NCBI GenBank assembly: GCA_963966185.1
Contig: CAWZYM010000312.1
Span: 1,013,501-1,077,500, forward strand
DNA length: 64,000 nucleotides
From: Rhabditoides inermis
Lineage: Eukaryota > Nematoda > Chromadorea > Rhabditida > Rhabditidae
Direction of reading: 5' to 3'
Shown here piece after piece: positions 1-11,900 of the stretch (the first letter of the stretch is position 1; each line of letters begins with the position of its first letter). Made by a program: the position numbers and the translations under genes. The notes beneath the pieces were generated by a model that searched no databases, was not told where the DNA came from, and worked only from the letters and a program-made list of their open reading frames with translations.

Positions 1-202
1 ATACGTTTGAGTTTTCTTTTGACACGCGGATAACGAACATCATACCAATACAGGTACCACATAAAGTTTGAACGTTTATAAAATAAGGGACACCGTACCA
101 TGATCTTGGGTCGTTCCCAGTCGACGAAGAATGTCTCGGTGAGCATCAACTGGACGTTGCGGTGGAGGAGGGCGAGGAACTGGAAGACTCCCTCTCCCTC
201 TC

Positions 203-251
<49 letters not shown>

Positions 252-3200
252 ATCTCGCTCTGTTCTCTTCTCTCTCTCTCCTCTTTTCTTTATTTCTCTC
301 TCATCCTTCCTCTCTATCTATCTTTCATTCTCTCACCTTCAACACTAGCGCAGCAATGACGTACGCGCAAAACGACCACTCCTGAATCCACAGTCATACT
401 ATTGATTTATTGATTTATCGATTGAGCCCACCTGATCCTCGCTGAGCATGTTGTAGAAGACGTAGGTCTGCGATTTGTAGGCGAACGTGAGCCAGCAAGA
501 CATGGCGATCATCACCTGAAGAGGAGAGAATGAGAGAGAGGGAGGGAGAGAGAGAGGGGAGAGAGAGAGAGAGGAGGGGAGAGAGAGGGAGGAGAGAGAG
601 GGAGGAGGGGAGAGAGAGGGAGGAGAGAGAGAGAGGGGGAGAAATAAAACGAGAGAAAGAGAAAGAGAAAGAAAAAGAGAAAGAGAGAGAGAGAGAGGGA
701 GAGAGGGAGAGAGAGACTGACAATCATGAACACGTCTCCGAGTGCGGCCACTTCATAGAGAATGAACTGTAGGACCGTCGACGCATCCGCCACCTGCTTC
801 CCCGCGCGACGGCCCCAACTGAAGCATATCACTCCCATATCCCATTCACATTTTTTGCGTAGCAGTTGAAAGGCACTAGGCGGGTTCACTGTATGTATCT
901 TCTATTCAGCGCCAGTTACCTACGTCCATCTTTGGTTCTAATGAGTTAGTTAGTTGTTGTATTTTTTGCAATTTAGAATGAACCTTGTATCTCGTGTACG
1001 TTTCAAGTGACATATTATAAATGTAATAGAGTGTGTAGTTTCAATTAGAATCAATTATTTTCTTTTTCAAAATCACCTGTACGCATTGATAGCGGCGACA
1101 AAGACGGAGAGTGAACTGAGGACAGCCATTGAAATTTCCAGGTCCTATGAAAAGATGATCTCTTCCTTTCTCTCTCTCCATCTCTGTCTCTTTCTCTCTC
1201 TTTCTCTCTTCTCACCCTACCTTATCATGTCTGAACGGATCGATGGAATACTTGACTTGGAACTCTGCCGGCACAGTCTCGTTCTTCCTCTTCTCTCCAT
1301 CCTTTCCGCCATGCCCTGTTCCGTCGATCTGAAAACGCTAAGGATCACTTATGGTTATTTGTTACGTCAAAAACGACAAAGGTAAAGGTTAAAGTAGCCA
1401 GGACATTGGACTTGGGAAAATGCTACGAATAACAATGCCTCACCTCCTCATACTCCACGTGCAGGTATGGCGGTAGAATGAGACCGTCACGAGTCGTCTG
1501 CAATGAATCACGTCAGTAACATATTATAATTGTAATTTGGTTATTTTGAATTGTATCAAACATTTCAGTCGTTGTGAACTCCTTGTTGCAATTTATTGTC
1601 AGATTAATAACAAAAATATGTAAAGAAACATTGAAACGTGCCTGCATTTTGACGTTGAGCGTTGTTCGACTCGCATACCGAATCACCCGGCAGGTGCCGT
1701 TCTCCGTGCGAGACGAGAGAGAATCGACCAGGAAGAAACTGGAATGGACGAGATACGGTGATTACTGTGATGGGTAATTGATGATTGCTGTGTAGAATTT
1801 GTCTAATCTACCCGCGTTCTCATTATAGATCATTTGTGATTGTCTACTTTGCCGTATGAAGCGGCCGGTGTTTTTTTTATAAATGACCTACTCTCTCCCT
1901 GTTCTCGTCTTGTTTACTATGACAGTAATCTTACCGTCTTGTTAGTATCCACTGACTCCTCTGCTGATCCTCGTTCACTCGTTTGCCCCTCGCTTGCACC
2001 AGAGAGTTGAGAATAGGAATTTGATACAGCTGGAACTATGTTTAAACGGTTTTCATTCATAAAATGCACCTTTTCTTTTCCTTGGTCGTCCGTGAACCGA
2101 AGGAACAGGTCGTAGAAAGTGGGCGTGGCGTGGTGTGATTGGTCGGCGCCTCCCTCCCCCTTCCCCGATTGGCGGAGCGAATCCACTCGCAACTGACACT
2201 CTTGCCGGTACGCAGTGCCGAAAGTGAACGCGGAGTTCACTATCTGAAGGGTATATCGTGTTTGATATGGGTAACGGTGTAGTACAAGTGATAAAAAGTG
2301 TTCACAGGTTCACTATAATTGCTCAATGAAACGTACTCGTTCCTGACTACTATGCATAACGTCGGTCCTCGCCTTCCACCGGATAATGAGATAAATATTC
2401 TGATTCCGATTCTGATTCACCTCTCTGTTGCCACACAATTGCAGTGTGCCGTCTTCCACCGAACGCAGTCCCAGGAACGACCCATTGACATGGAAAGACG
2501 CTGCGACAATGTCCAGTCGAGAGAAGGGAGAGGAATCGAAACGGTACGTCTGTAAATAATTCGTGCGCTTATGGAAATGAGATTCGATCTCCGAATTGAA
2601 TCGAAGCGAAACACTCTACTATTGAGTGGAGTCTGGAACGTATCTGAACTAATGAAACGTATCTAATGTGACGTACCTGTCCGATAGCGGCCTCCCTCTC
2701 CAACTCGCTGTCAGCGTCGACATTGTAGTAGAACAGCTGGGGCATGCCGTCCTTCCTAGAAGTAGTTTCATTTCAACAAGTATCGCAGTGCAGAAAGCAA
2801 CAACTACGAAAACCACTCCTCTCATGCGTGAAGTGAACGTTTTTCTATATGAAACTCAACTACAAAACAAAGTAGTTGAGTTATAAAGTACAAGAAGAGT
2901 AACTCACCACTGCAGTCCCCTCGTTCTCCCCGCTCCGAGCATCTGTTCGTAGAGGGTGCAGGCGGAGGGGGCATCCCGATTGAAGTTCGACAACACGCAG
3001 AGGTTAGCCAAAGCCTGCAGTTTTCGTTAAGGTGCGGTCAGTCTCTTCGAAAGCCATTCGGGAGTGTTTCGAAGGCTCAGCAAGGCATTCCGAACTGTTC
3101 GGGGGTATTCGGGAGTGTTTCGAAGGCAATTCGGGAGTGTTCTGAGGGCGATTCGAGAGGCAATTCCGAAGTGTTTCGGGGGCATTCGGGAGTCTTTCGA

Positions 3201-6200
3201 AGAGACTGACCGGTACTTTATCGTGTTATCTACGTCTCACGGGTACCATTACATTCACACTGGGTTCAGCAATCAAACGGGAATAGGCGAATGGAGCGTT
3301 CTATCAATGAAAATGTGATGTCACTGTCTTCTTCGAAGTATGTTTTATGTATGTAGTTAGGGTGATAGTAAATAAGGTGGTAGTAAATAGAGTGGTGAAT
3401 AGGATGGTGAATAAGTCTTTCGAAACGTTCAAAACACGAAAAACCCAGTCAAAACAGTGTGTTTGAAGTGTATGTTTTAGCGATTCGAAGATACGACTTG
3501 CCTGCATACCTGACAGGCAGTGGGGCTTCCGGCGGCGCATGCTTGCGCCGATGTGTTCACGTGCGTCTCCAGGTACACCGATCTCAACAATTCGATAGAA
3601 AAGATTCGTCTTCATCATACTTTACTGACCCAGAGTACCTAGTCTATTTGATTGGAAGCTCCACCTTTTTTACCTTTTCTATTTTTTTAGACTTCACTGT
3701 TGCTATAGAGCTACACCCGAACTTCCAAACCTTCAAACGCAGTGTTTGGCCATGTTTCAATGTCGTCTCGATATAAAAGCAATTGCAAAGCTAAAGATCG
3801 ACATTTCACATTTAATGCATACTCACCGATACTCTTCTCCTCCGTCCAGTGGAATAGTGTAAAGCGAAGGCGAGTCTGCGACGGTCGTTGAAAGGTAGTG
3901 TACCCTCTGAACGCATGACTTCAAATTTACAATTTGTGTTGTTTATTTGTTCAATCTCGTTATTAGAAACATAATTGGTCATTATACTAACCCTTGAAAA
4001 TATCTTTAACCATATGCAAATACGCTTTAAACGTGAAAGAAACATGAAAACTTTGATTTTATGAAAATTTGGCGAATATGTTTAATATTGTTAAATATAC
4101 ATTTTTCTAAATTCATTTTGTTTTTGAATGAGAAATGAACATCAAAAACAAACCACAAAACCACTTGAAAGCATTTAATGTGCGAATTAAACGAAGTGCT
4201 CCGGTCAGTTCGGTGATGTAACCGCAGTCGGTGAACATAAGTTTTGCGGGCGTGCACACTTGTGCACACAATTGCCGGTAAACGTCAAACTTTAAATATA
4301 CTTTTATATTTTCAAAACTGTTATTTTTGAATTTCAAACTTCCATGTTATGGAATTATAACTAACAAATAATAAGTAATAAACTGGTAATAGCAACTCGT
4401 GCGACCAGAATCAGAGGGTACACTACCTTGAAGGGCACTGGTTGTTCTGCAATGCGATACGTTTCAAACGCGAATCATGCGACTGCCGCGATTGTGCATG
4501 GACAATCTCTGTCCGCTAATAATTATTGTCACGATTTTTATCCATAAAAACTATACTTACAATAAATTTTTACAACAAGCGTGCAACACAGTTGCCTCGC
4601 GAACAAGCGCAGAGAGATAGCTCACTGTTCGTTCCAAAACCGTTTTGCCGCACAGACATTCGCTCTCGAAAGAGTAAAAAGATTTGAACAAGAATTATAA
4701 GAGTTCTTCCCCTCCGCCGCTTACAGTTCGCGTGAAATACTGTTGTGAGAGGTAACAGAAAATCCGTTAGCGCGCGGTAGGAGTACCAGTACCAGTATCC
4801 GTTCACAAACGAAGGAGTACCAGTAACCAGTACCAGTAACCAGTTACCAGTACCCCCCTCCCCACCCACCCTGCATCTGCACTCCACATCGTCGCACACG
4901 GCGCACCGCGTCCCGTCCGCCGAGGGGGCCGTGCCCGCCACACAGGATATGCACGAGAGCTGAAAGGAGATCAAATTATTCTCCTACCGTAATCCTAAGA
5001 AGCAACGACAGATCCAATTCTTCTTTTATTGTGATTTCGAGAAGCGATAAAAGATCAAGTTAGACTTCTATCGTAGTCCTAAGATATGATAGAAAAATAG
5101 GAACAGTTGCACATTAAGATGGGATTTGGATGACGGTCAGAGAGTCAGAAGAAGGTCAGAAGGCAGGCACGAGGAGGTGCGTGAAATAGGATTCTATTGT
5201 TATCCTGTAATATACGTTATCTTGTAAGGAGCGACAACAGATCGAAGTCATCTTCTATCGTAAGTCTGAGAAGACAGAAGAAATAAGAAAATTCATACAC
5301 AGTAGATGGGATTTGGATGATTGTCTGAAAATTGAAAGGGTGATCATGGTGATTATTCCCCTAACATCATGCCTTGAAAAGACAGATGGCAGACATTTCT
5401 TCTGGACAACATTACGTTTACATTACGACCAACCAAATATTAAGAAAAGCACCGCCGCACAAGTGATAAGGCGTGAATGAAACGTAACTACGTTTATGGT
5501 TTATGGTCCTCTCGACCCTGATATTCCCAGCTGGGAGTTCCCAGCTGGGAGTATCAGGATCAGGGAGAATCAGGGAGTATCGGGAGCATGTTTGAAACGT
5601 AACAATAGACGCACCGTTGCTAGCGCACTCTCATTCATCGTCTTCCTACCCTGATACTACCAGCTGGGAGAATCAGGGAGTATCGGGAGTATGTTTGAAA
5701 CGGAACAATAGATGCACCGTTGCCAAAGCAGTCCCGTTCATGGTCCTCTCTACCCGTATACTCCCTCCGGGACAGTCACACCCGGATGGGGGACACGCGA
5801 GGCAGGAGGAGGAGTCCGAGGAGGGACGCGTGCCTGAGAAGGAGTGAATGTTATATAGAAAAATTATATTTCACAGACAATATAGATTTCATTGGAAGAC
5901 GCGTGCCTGCAATAGGTACATTACTTTTGCAGAATGATGTAATTTGCTAATAGATTGGATATACACATATACGTTCCACTCTTGACATTTGTAACAGGGT
6001 CAATCACAGTGATGCACTGAGTTATTATTTTCATGTAGAGAGGCAATGTAGGCGGAGGAGTCTGATGAGGGAAACTGTGACGGAATGAATGAGTATGTCA
6101 CTTTTATAGACTTCGCCCCATTATAGGATCGGATAACCGGGGAATCATTAATGAATCAGAATGAGCCTCATCGACTGCATATTGAAACAAACACCCCCTC

Positions 6201-7098
6201 ACCTTCAGGGCACCTCTCGCATGTTGTGTTCCCGCCGGCACTCCTCCACCCGCTGGGGCAGACACACGCGAGGCGGGAGGGCGAGGAGACCGAGGGGGGC
6301 GGGCAGGGGTGGCAGCTGGAATGATTTGGATATGTTCATGAACGACCTATAATAGAAAAATTGAGTGGTTATGGAGTTGGTTTTGACTGTTTCTACGCGG
6401 GAGGCGGGCACGGGTGGCAGCTGGAGAGGAGTGGTACTACTCCTTTTATTCTTAATCATAGCATCATAGATAGTTCGGGTGGTTATAAATATTTGTACAC
6501 AAGGAGGAGAATGGCTGCTGGAAGGGGGCGGTAGATGTCCATCACCGACCGATAATCAACAGTTTGGTTGGTTGTGGAGCTATGGTTATGAAAGTTTCTA
6601 CGCGAGAGCGCGGGTGAGATAGGGAGATAGAACTGATCGACATTTTGCATGCACACCAAGACAATTCCATAATATAATATCATTCATCTATGCTACTCGT
6701 ATGGCGTGATATGTATGTATCAGCGATCACACGCCTGCGTAATCAGCACAATGAATACGCTTCACCTCACCAATAAATGAATATCATGGATTGTTGTGCA
6801 ATGGAGTTATGGCAATGGCAACCTTCAAATCAAATCGAAACAAGAATAATAATGACTCTTTCGAACTGATGAGCTGTTCGTGCGACCAACGCATTTACAT
6901 TCATGCACATGCATCCCCATTCTGTGTCTGACTGTTTCAATTGATAAACAACTATTTTCACTTTTCGCACCTCAAGTGACTCGGGTCGAAGTAGTCGTCG
7001 CGTCCGCAGCTGGCCGGGTCGACGAATGGCATGTCGTCGGTGAACTGAGTGGCAGAGAGACGAAAGAAGGACACGTACAGCAACAACATGATTCTCAT
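1..7098 (-). CDS. mks-3: Meckelin (TMEM67/MKS3), 3' end off the window
   Basis: Meckelin is a transition-zone membrane protein of the MKS complex at the base of cilia. Exon 1 (6971-7098) encodes a hydrophobic signal peptide (MRIMLLLYVSFFRL) and then CGRDDYFDPSHLR, matching the human meckelin N-terminus. Further minus-strand exons (about 6212-6310, 5768-5840, 4858-4963, and less surely 4215-4275) give the Cys-rich region. Exons at about 3830-3905, 3508-3580 (VYLETHVNTSAQAC), 2917-3014 (LQALANLCVLSNF), 2676-2760, 2418-2546 (DIVAASFHVNGSFL), 1934-2243 (FYDLFLRFTDDQ), 1640-1740, 1440-1500 (ILPPYLHVEYE), 1085-1130, 740-860 and 423-519 follow human order. The leftmost exon (to about 190) has FFVDWERPK, matching human FFIDWERPK. 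The ATG follows an acceptor (ttctag, then tcgATG). The C-terminal third is missing because the window ends. Confidence 0.92.
188..320. repeat. (CT)n microsatellite in a meckelin intron
   Basis: CT tract abutting the exon that encodes FFVDWERPK. A (GA)n tract follows at 523-716. Confidence 0.95.
3030..3212. mobile_element. Small MITE, copy 1 (TIR GGTCAGTCTCTTCGAAAG)
   Basis: Starts TGCGGTCAGTCTCTTCGAAA and ends CTTTCGAAGAGACTGACC, with internal GGGAGTGTTTCGAAGG-type repeats. It lies in an intron of meckelin. Related copies are at about 44000-44130 and 49691-49798. Confidence 0.8.
5000..5350. repeat. Degenerate tandem repeat in a meckelin intron
   Basis: Two diverged units of about 180 bp share ACAGATC, CTTCTATCGTA and GATGGGATTTGGATGA. 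Confidence 0.65.
5505..5760. repeat. ~110-bp tandem repeat in a meckelin intron
   Basis: Two units share CAGCTGGGAG, AATCAGGGAGTATCGGGAG, a TTGAAACGTAACAATAGA core and GCACCGTTGC. Units differ by a few substitutions. Confidence 0.8.
6300..6620. repeat. ~205-bp tandem duplication beside meckelin exon 2
   Basis: Two diverged copies share GGCAGCTGGA-like starts, GGTTATGGAG(T/C) and GTTTCTACGCG(G/A)GAG. The first copy overlaps the edge of exon 2, so the repeat includes duplicated exon-border sequence. Confidence 0.65.
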
Positions 7099-7289
7099 CG
7101 ACTAGAAGAGGGAATCGTGTTGCGGTCGATGTCGCCTCGCCTCGGTGGCCACCCAGGCTGGCGCGTGGTTGCCAGGGCGCTCCCTGCCTCGGGTCAGCGC
7201 CGCCGTTGCTAGGGAGAGGAGAGGAGAGGGAGGAGAGAGGTGACCCGATCCACCTGCTTGGCAATGTTATGTACGTCCATCCACAGAAA
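7099..7289. promoter_or_regulatory. Short divergent intergenic region (candidate bidirectional promoter)
   Basis: This gap of 191 bases separates the meckelin start (minus) from the start of the small plus-strand gene at 7290. It holds GA-rich sequence at 7211-7240 and no coding potential I can support. A shared promoter is inferred only from the head-to-head spacing. Confidence 0.4.
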
Positions 7290-7804
7290 ATGTTTAAAAA
7301 GAGAGATACGTTCTTTCGTTTGACGTTTGAGCGCAACGCGGTGCTCTTTCCGAAGGACGCATTCCGCGTCATCGACGAACTAGCCAAGATCGAGCTGGAC
7401 GGACTGAGCGGGGAGTCGATGGTCCTCTACAGGGACATCTACCAATACGTGCACTCCGAACTCGCATCGATGCTCTCCGAGATTCGCAGATACATCCTAT
7501 TGTTCAAGGAGCCGTTGTGTAGCGCGGCGCTGGTGCCGAACCATCACGACTTTGACGCGACCAAGGCTGGAGAGTATCGCGACAACATCTACACGATGCG
7601 CTACCGACGCCTGCCACGCTACTTCCACGGCTACAATGACATGCTGGTCGATGCGAGATGTCTGCAGCAGATGGCGAGTGCGGAGCACTTTGACCTGAAG
7701 GAGTCTATGAAGGCACTGGACTGGCGGGAATGGCCGCGTACCCCATCGACATGGACCCGTTCCCCATGTACCTCGTGGCCAAGGAGTACGCTCGCCGTAA
7801 TTAA
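7290..7804 (+). CDS. Unrecognised protein of about 170 residues, with one apparent frameshift
   Basis: The ATG at 7290 follows a good acceptor (ccatccacag, then AAAATG), so I prefer it over the upstream in-frame start at 7206. The frame is open and rich in G/C-ending codons through MFKKRDTFFRLTFERN, YRDIYQYVHSELASML and YFHGYNDMLVDARCL to about 7730. There a GGG run breaks the frame; the next frame continues as GMAAYPIDMDPFPMYLVAKE and stops with TAA at 7802-7804. A single missing G would explain the break. An AATAAA-like signal lies at about 7822. No transmembrane segment or motif I know is visible, and I do not recognise the family. Confidence 0.55.
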
Positions 7805-7869
7805 GATACCGCTTGAATGTAAATAAATACTGCAATTTCGTGTTAGTTTTATTCGAGCAACTCTTAACA

Positions 7870-8689
7870 TTAGCGTATTTATTGAAGGGTCCCTTGTCCG
7901 TCCAGCCTTCAACGTTAGTGAGTAGCCAGTTGAGTCTCTCTTCGGAGAGGGCATACCACTGCTGGTTCACCGGATAGCGGACCACGTCCGTGTCGTTGGG
8001 AGAAAGAACCTAAAGTTATATATTGTGATGACAATGTCAGTGAAATAATCCGTGAACGATCGCGCAGTCCGCTCCACAAAGTCGAAACATTATCGCGCCC
8101 CAGTTGGTCATTCGCAAAGGGGCACGCGTCGCGTGCTTCGCGGAGCGGTCCATAAAGAGAAAGTGATGCGCGACTCGCCTCTTTCGTGAATATAATAAAC
8201 TACCTGTTGATCAAATATAAAATCCAATCGAATAACACAAATACAGTTGGGAACTTCATTGCCATAACGTCTCGATTAAAAAGTGTATACCTGTTTATCG
8301 GGGAACGCCTCGCTTCCTCGATTCACGACCTCTATGCCGACCGCGTAGTGGTTGAGGTAATTTCGGGGAAACTGAAAATGATGGAATCTCTCTTTCTCCC
8401 TCTCTCTTTCTCCCTCTCCCTCTCTTCCCCCTCTCTCTGTCTCTTTATCTCTCTCTCTCCCCCTCCCCCCTCTCTCTGTGTCTCTTTTTCTCCCCCCTCT
8501 CTCTGTCTCTTTATCTTTCTCTCTCTCTCTCCCTCTCTCTCTCCCTCTCCCTCTCTCTCTCCCTCTCTCTCCCCCCTCTCTCTCCCTCTCTCTCTGTCTC
8601 TTTCTATCTCTTCCTCCAGTTGAACACACTAGAAGATTAGAAGATGGGAGAGAAGTAGGGAGAGAGAGGGGTGAGAGACGGAGAGAGAG

Positions 8690-8759
<70 letters not shown>

Positions 8760-8853
8760 CGCACCCCGTCAAGTAGACCCATCCCTGGTGACGGACGTCC
8801 ACCAATGTAATGGCGAACTGAAAAAATGACCTTATTCGGTTGAAAGTTGAAAG

Positions 8854-8927
<74 letters not shown>

Positions 8928-11900
8928 AATGTAAAGGTATCCCCCCGATTCAAGAGATTCACTCTGCGGAGGGGGTCGAAGGAGGACCATGGCACTACAC
9001 CATAACCCAACGATTTTCCAACGACGGTATCTGGCCTATTTTCGCAATAATGCGCCCGTGGGTGGCCTACCCTGCGGGTTACCTTCGCAGCAGACTGCTA
9101 CCAATTTATCACCTTGGTACGGTCAAGCGCCCGGGAGGGGGATCGAACCCCCGACCCACCGAGTATAGCGGACATCGCTAACCACTACACTACGCGGTGC
9201 TATATATATATATATATATATATGTAGTATGTCGTACCACCTTTTTCTCGCAGTATCCCATATCCGCACAAGTATTCCACTCTGTTAGTCCGACTTTGGC
9301 GTCACCATAGTCCTTCGGGAAGTACTCACTGAAATATCTTTTCGTTTTGCGCTACGTTTCACACTACTGAAATTACTTCTCACGCGAATGCTGTTCAAGT
9401 GGTATAGAAGCCCTACTTTCGACGCTAATCATAATATATATTATGTATCAATGCATCAATTTCAAATAGCAGACTGCTTCAAATAGCAGACGTACACGGA
9501 TGAAGTGGACGTTCTCGGGCTCTGCGAAGTCAAGCGCGACGCACCCGGGCAACGTCTTCTGAACCAGAGCCGGTACGAATTCTACCACACCGGAGGAGGA
9601 AAGAAGCATGGCGTGGGTTTTCTATTGAGCCCCGTCTACGCGAGCCGCGTCGTCGGATTCACTGCCGTCTCACCGCGGTTGTGTTTCGTCGAACTGGATA
9701 TGGAGGAGTACACGTTACGCGTGGTTTGCGTCTACATGGAGACCACGTCGTACACGGATGAAGAATACGAACGCACTCTTGAAGCCTTGGATGACTGCAC
9801 CCGCCCCGGTTCCAAGCAGAAGAGCCCCCGGGGTGGTGGATCGGTAAGCGTTCGTCGGTCCGAATCCGGGGTTCGCTGCCGTTTCCGCGTAGTTGTCCTC
9901 GGTGACATGAATGCATCGCTGGGAAGAAGAATCGTGGACTCGGAGCGCTGCGTTGGCCCGTATGGATACGGTGCCAGAAACAGAAGAGGAGAGATACTGG
10001 CTGAGTGGCTCGAGAGCAACGGATGGATCGCCGGAAACACCTACTTCCGGAACCGGACGGGGCGACTCTGGACTTGGAGATCTGCCCAAGGTACTCGCTC
10101 TTGTTATGATTTCGTTTTCATGCGGAGTCTTGACGGAGTGAGGAGCTGCCGGGCTTTGAACCAGTTCGACTTCCGGTCCGACCACCGGATGGTCCGGATG
10201 GAGCTGCGAGTCCACCTGCCCAAGAGGAAGCCGAAAACGAAAGGAAGATGGAAAACGAACTGGAAAGAATACAGAAAGGAGATTGGAGATTTGCTGTCGA
10301 GGACGCCGCTGCCGCGCTCGTCGGATGCTACGGTACACTACCGTATCCTGTGCGACGCAGTGAAGGACGCGGAATGGGCCACTTCAACATTCACGCCGCC
10401 TGATCCGCGCCTGTCAGATGCTACTATGGAGCTGTTCAGGCAAAGGAGACTGCTGCTAGGAAAGGACGACTCGGCTTCCCGCATTTCACTGACTCTGATC
10501 AACAAGGCAATTCGGTCTGCCATCGAGAAGGATTTGGAGAGACGCCACATAGCACTATACCGGAGAGGAATCGCGTCAAGGAAGGCACTGCGAGGACAGG
10601 AGGTCTCGAGGACGTTGATGGGACACCTACGTGCCGTCGACGACACGATCGCCACCCGCCCCGCTGACGTCTGCCAAGTTATCCGGCTCTTCTACAACGC
10701 TCTCTTTGACACTGCCTGGCTGCCGTTCCCGACGTTCGACGTGGATGAACCGCTACCGGAGGAGTTTACTGCCGAGGAGATTCGTCGCGTCCTGGTGCTG
10801 ATGAAGAGGAATGTCGCTCGAGGACCTGACCGGATATCTACGGAGAGTCTGTTGTACGCGCCGCCGATACTACTGGAGTACGTTGCCGCGCTGTTCAACA
10901 CCTGTCTCACTGGAGGGAGGATCGCTGACGACATGGCCGACTCCTTGGTATCGCTGCTGTACAAAAAGGGCGACCCACTCGACATCGGCAACTACAGACC
11001 GATCTCTGTGTCTTCGACGCTGCTGAAGCTGCTAATGCGGACTGTGCTCGCTCGACTACAACCGTCTTTGGAGGCGCAGCAGCCGCGGGAGCAGGCCGGT
11101 TTTCGGAGAGGATTCAGCTGCAACGACCATATTCTGGTGACGCGAGAAGTGATCTACAAACTCTATCGCCACGGCTACCACGGCTACCTGGTTTTTGTGG
11201 ACTTTGCCAAGGCCTACGACTCCATCGAGCACAACGACACGTGGCTTGCGCTGAAGAGATGTGGAGTGCACCCCGCCTACATTCGACTGCTGCAGAGTAT
11301 CTACAACGATGGCAAGACGAAAGTGAACGTTCGAGGGACACCGGCCGAAATCGAAGTGAAGAAAGGTGTGCGCCAAGGCTGCCCGCTATCTCCTCATCTG
11401 TTCAACTGCGTGCTTGCTGAAATCTGTGCCAAGATGGACTTCGACTTCGTTGGAGCCGGACTGGACATTGGAGGACAGAAGCTGACTCATCTCTGTTATG
11501 CTGACGACATCATCCTTTTTGCACGTTCGGCCTCGGCTGCAGAAAGGATGCTGGAGGAACTCGCGGAGAAGAGCAGCGACTACGGGCTGTACGTGAACAG
11601 GAAGAAGACGGTGGTCATGAGCAACGGACCGAAGAAGAGCATTAGACTGGACGGAGGAGAAGTGGAGTACGTGGACAAATTCGTCTACCTGGGCCGCTCT
11701 CTTAGTTTTCTGGCTGACGACCGAGTGGAGGTGACAAGGAGGATACAGGCTGGCTGGGGCGCTTTCTTCCGCCATAGCCAGTTCCTGACACTGAAGAGTG
11801 CGCCGATGCGACTGCGGAGGAAAGTATTTCGGATGGCAGTTCTTCCCGCACTCACCTACGCTGCCGAAACATGGAGTCTAAGGAGAGAAGACCTGCAGAA

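Noticed and set aside
100..359. Ser/Leu-rich open frames over CT tracts here and at many other places
   Set aside because: They are translations of dinucleotide repeats with no initiation context, splice support or composition of a real protein.
8391..8757. A long hairpin RNA gene from facing CT and GA tracts
   Set aside because: Low-complexity dinucleotide repeats pair trivially. Nothing else indicates a transcript.
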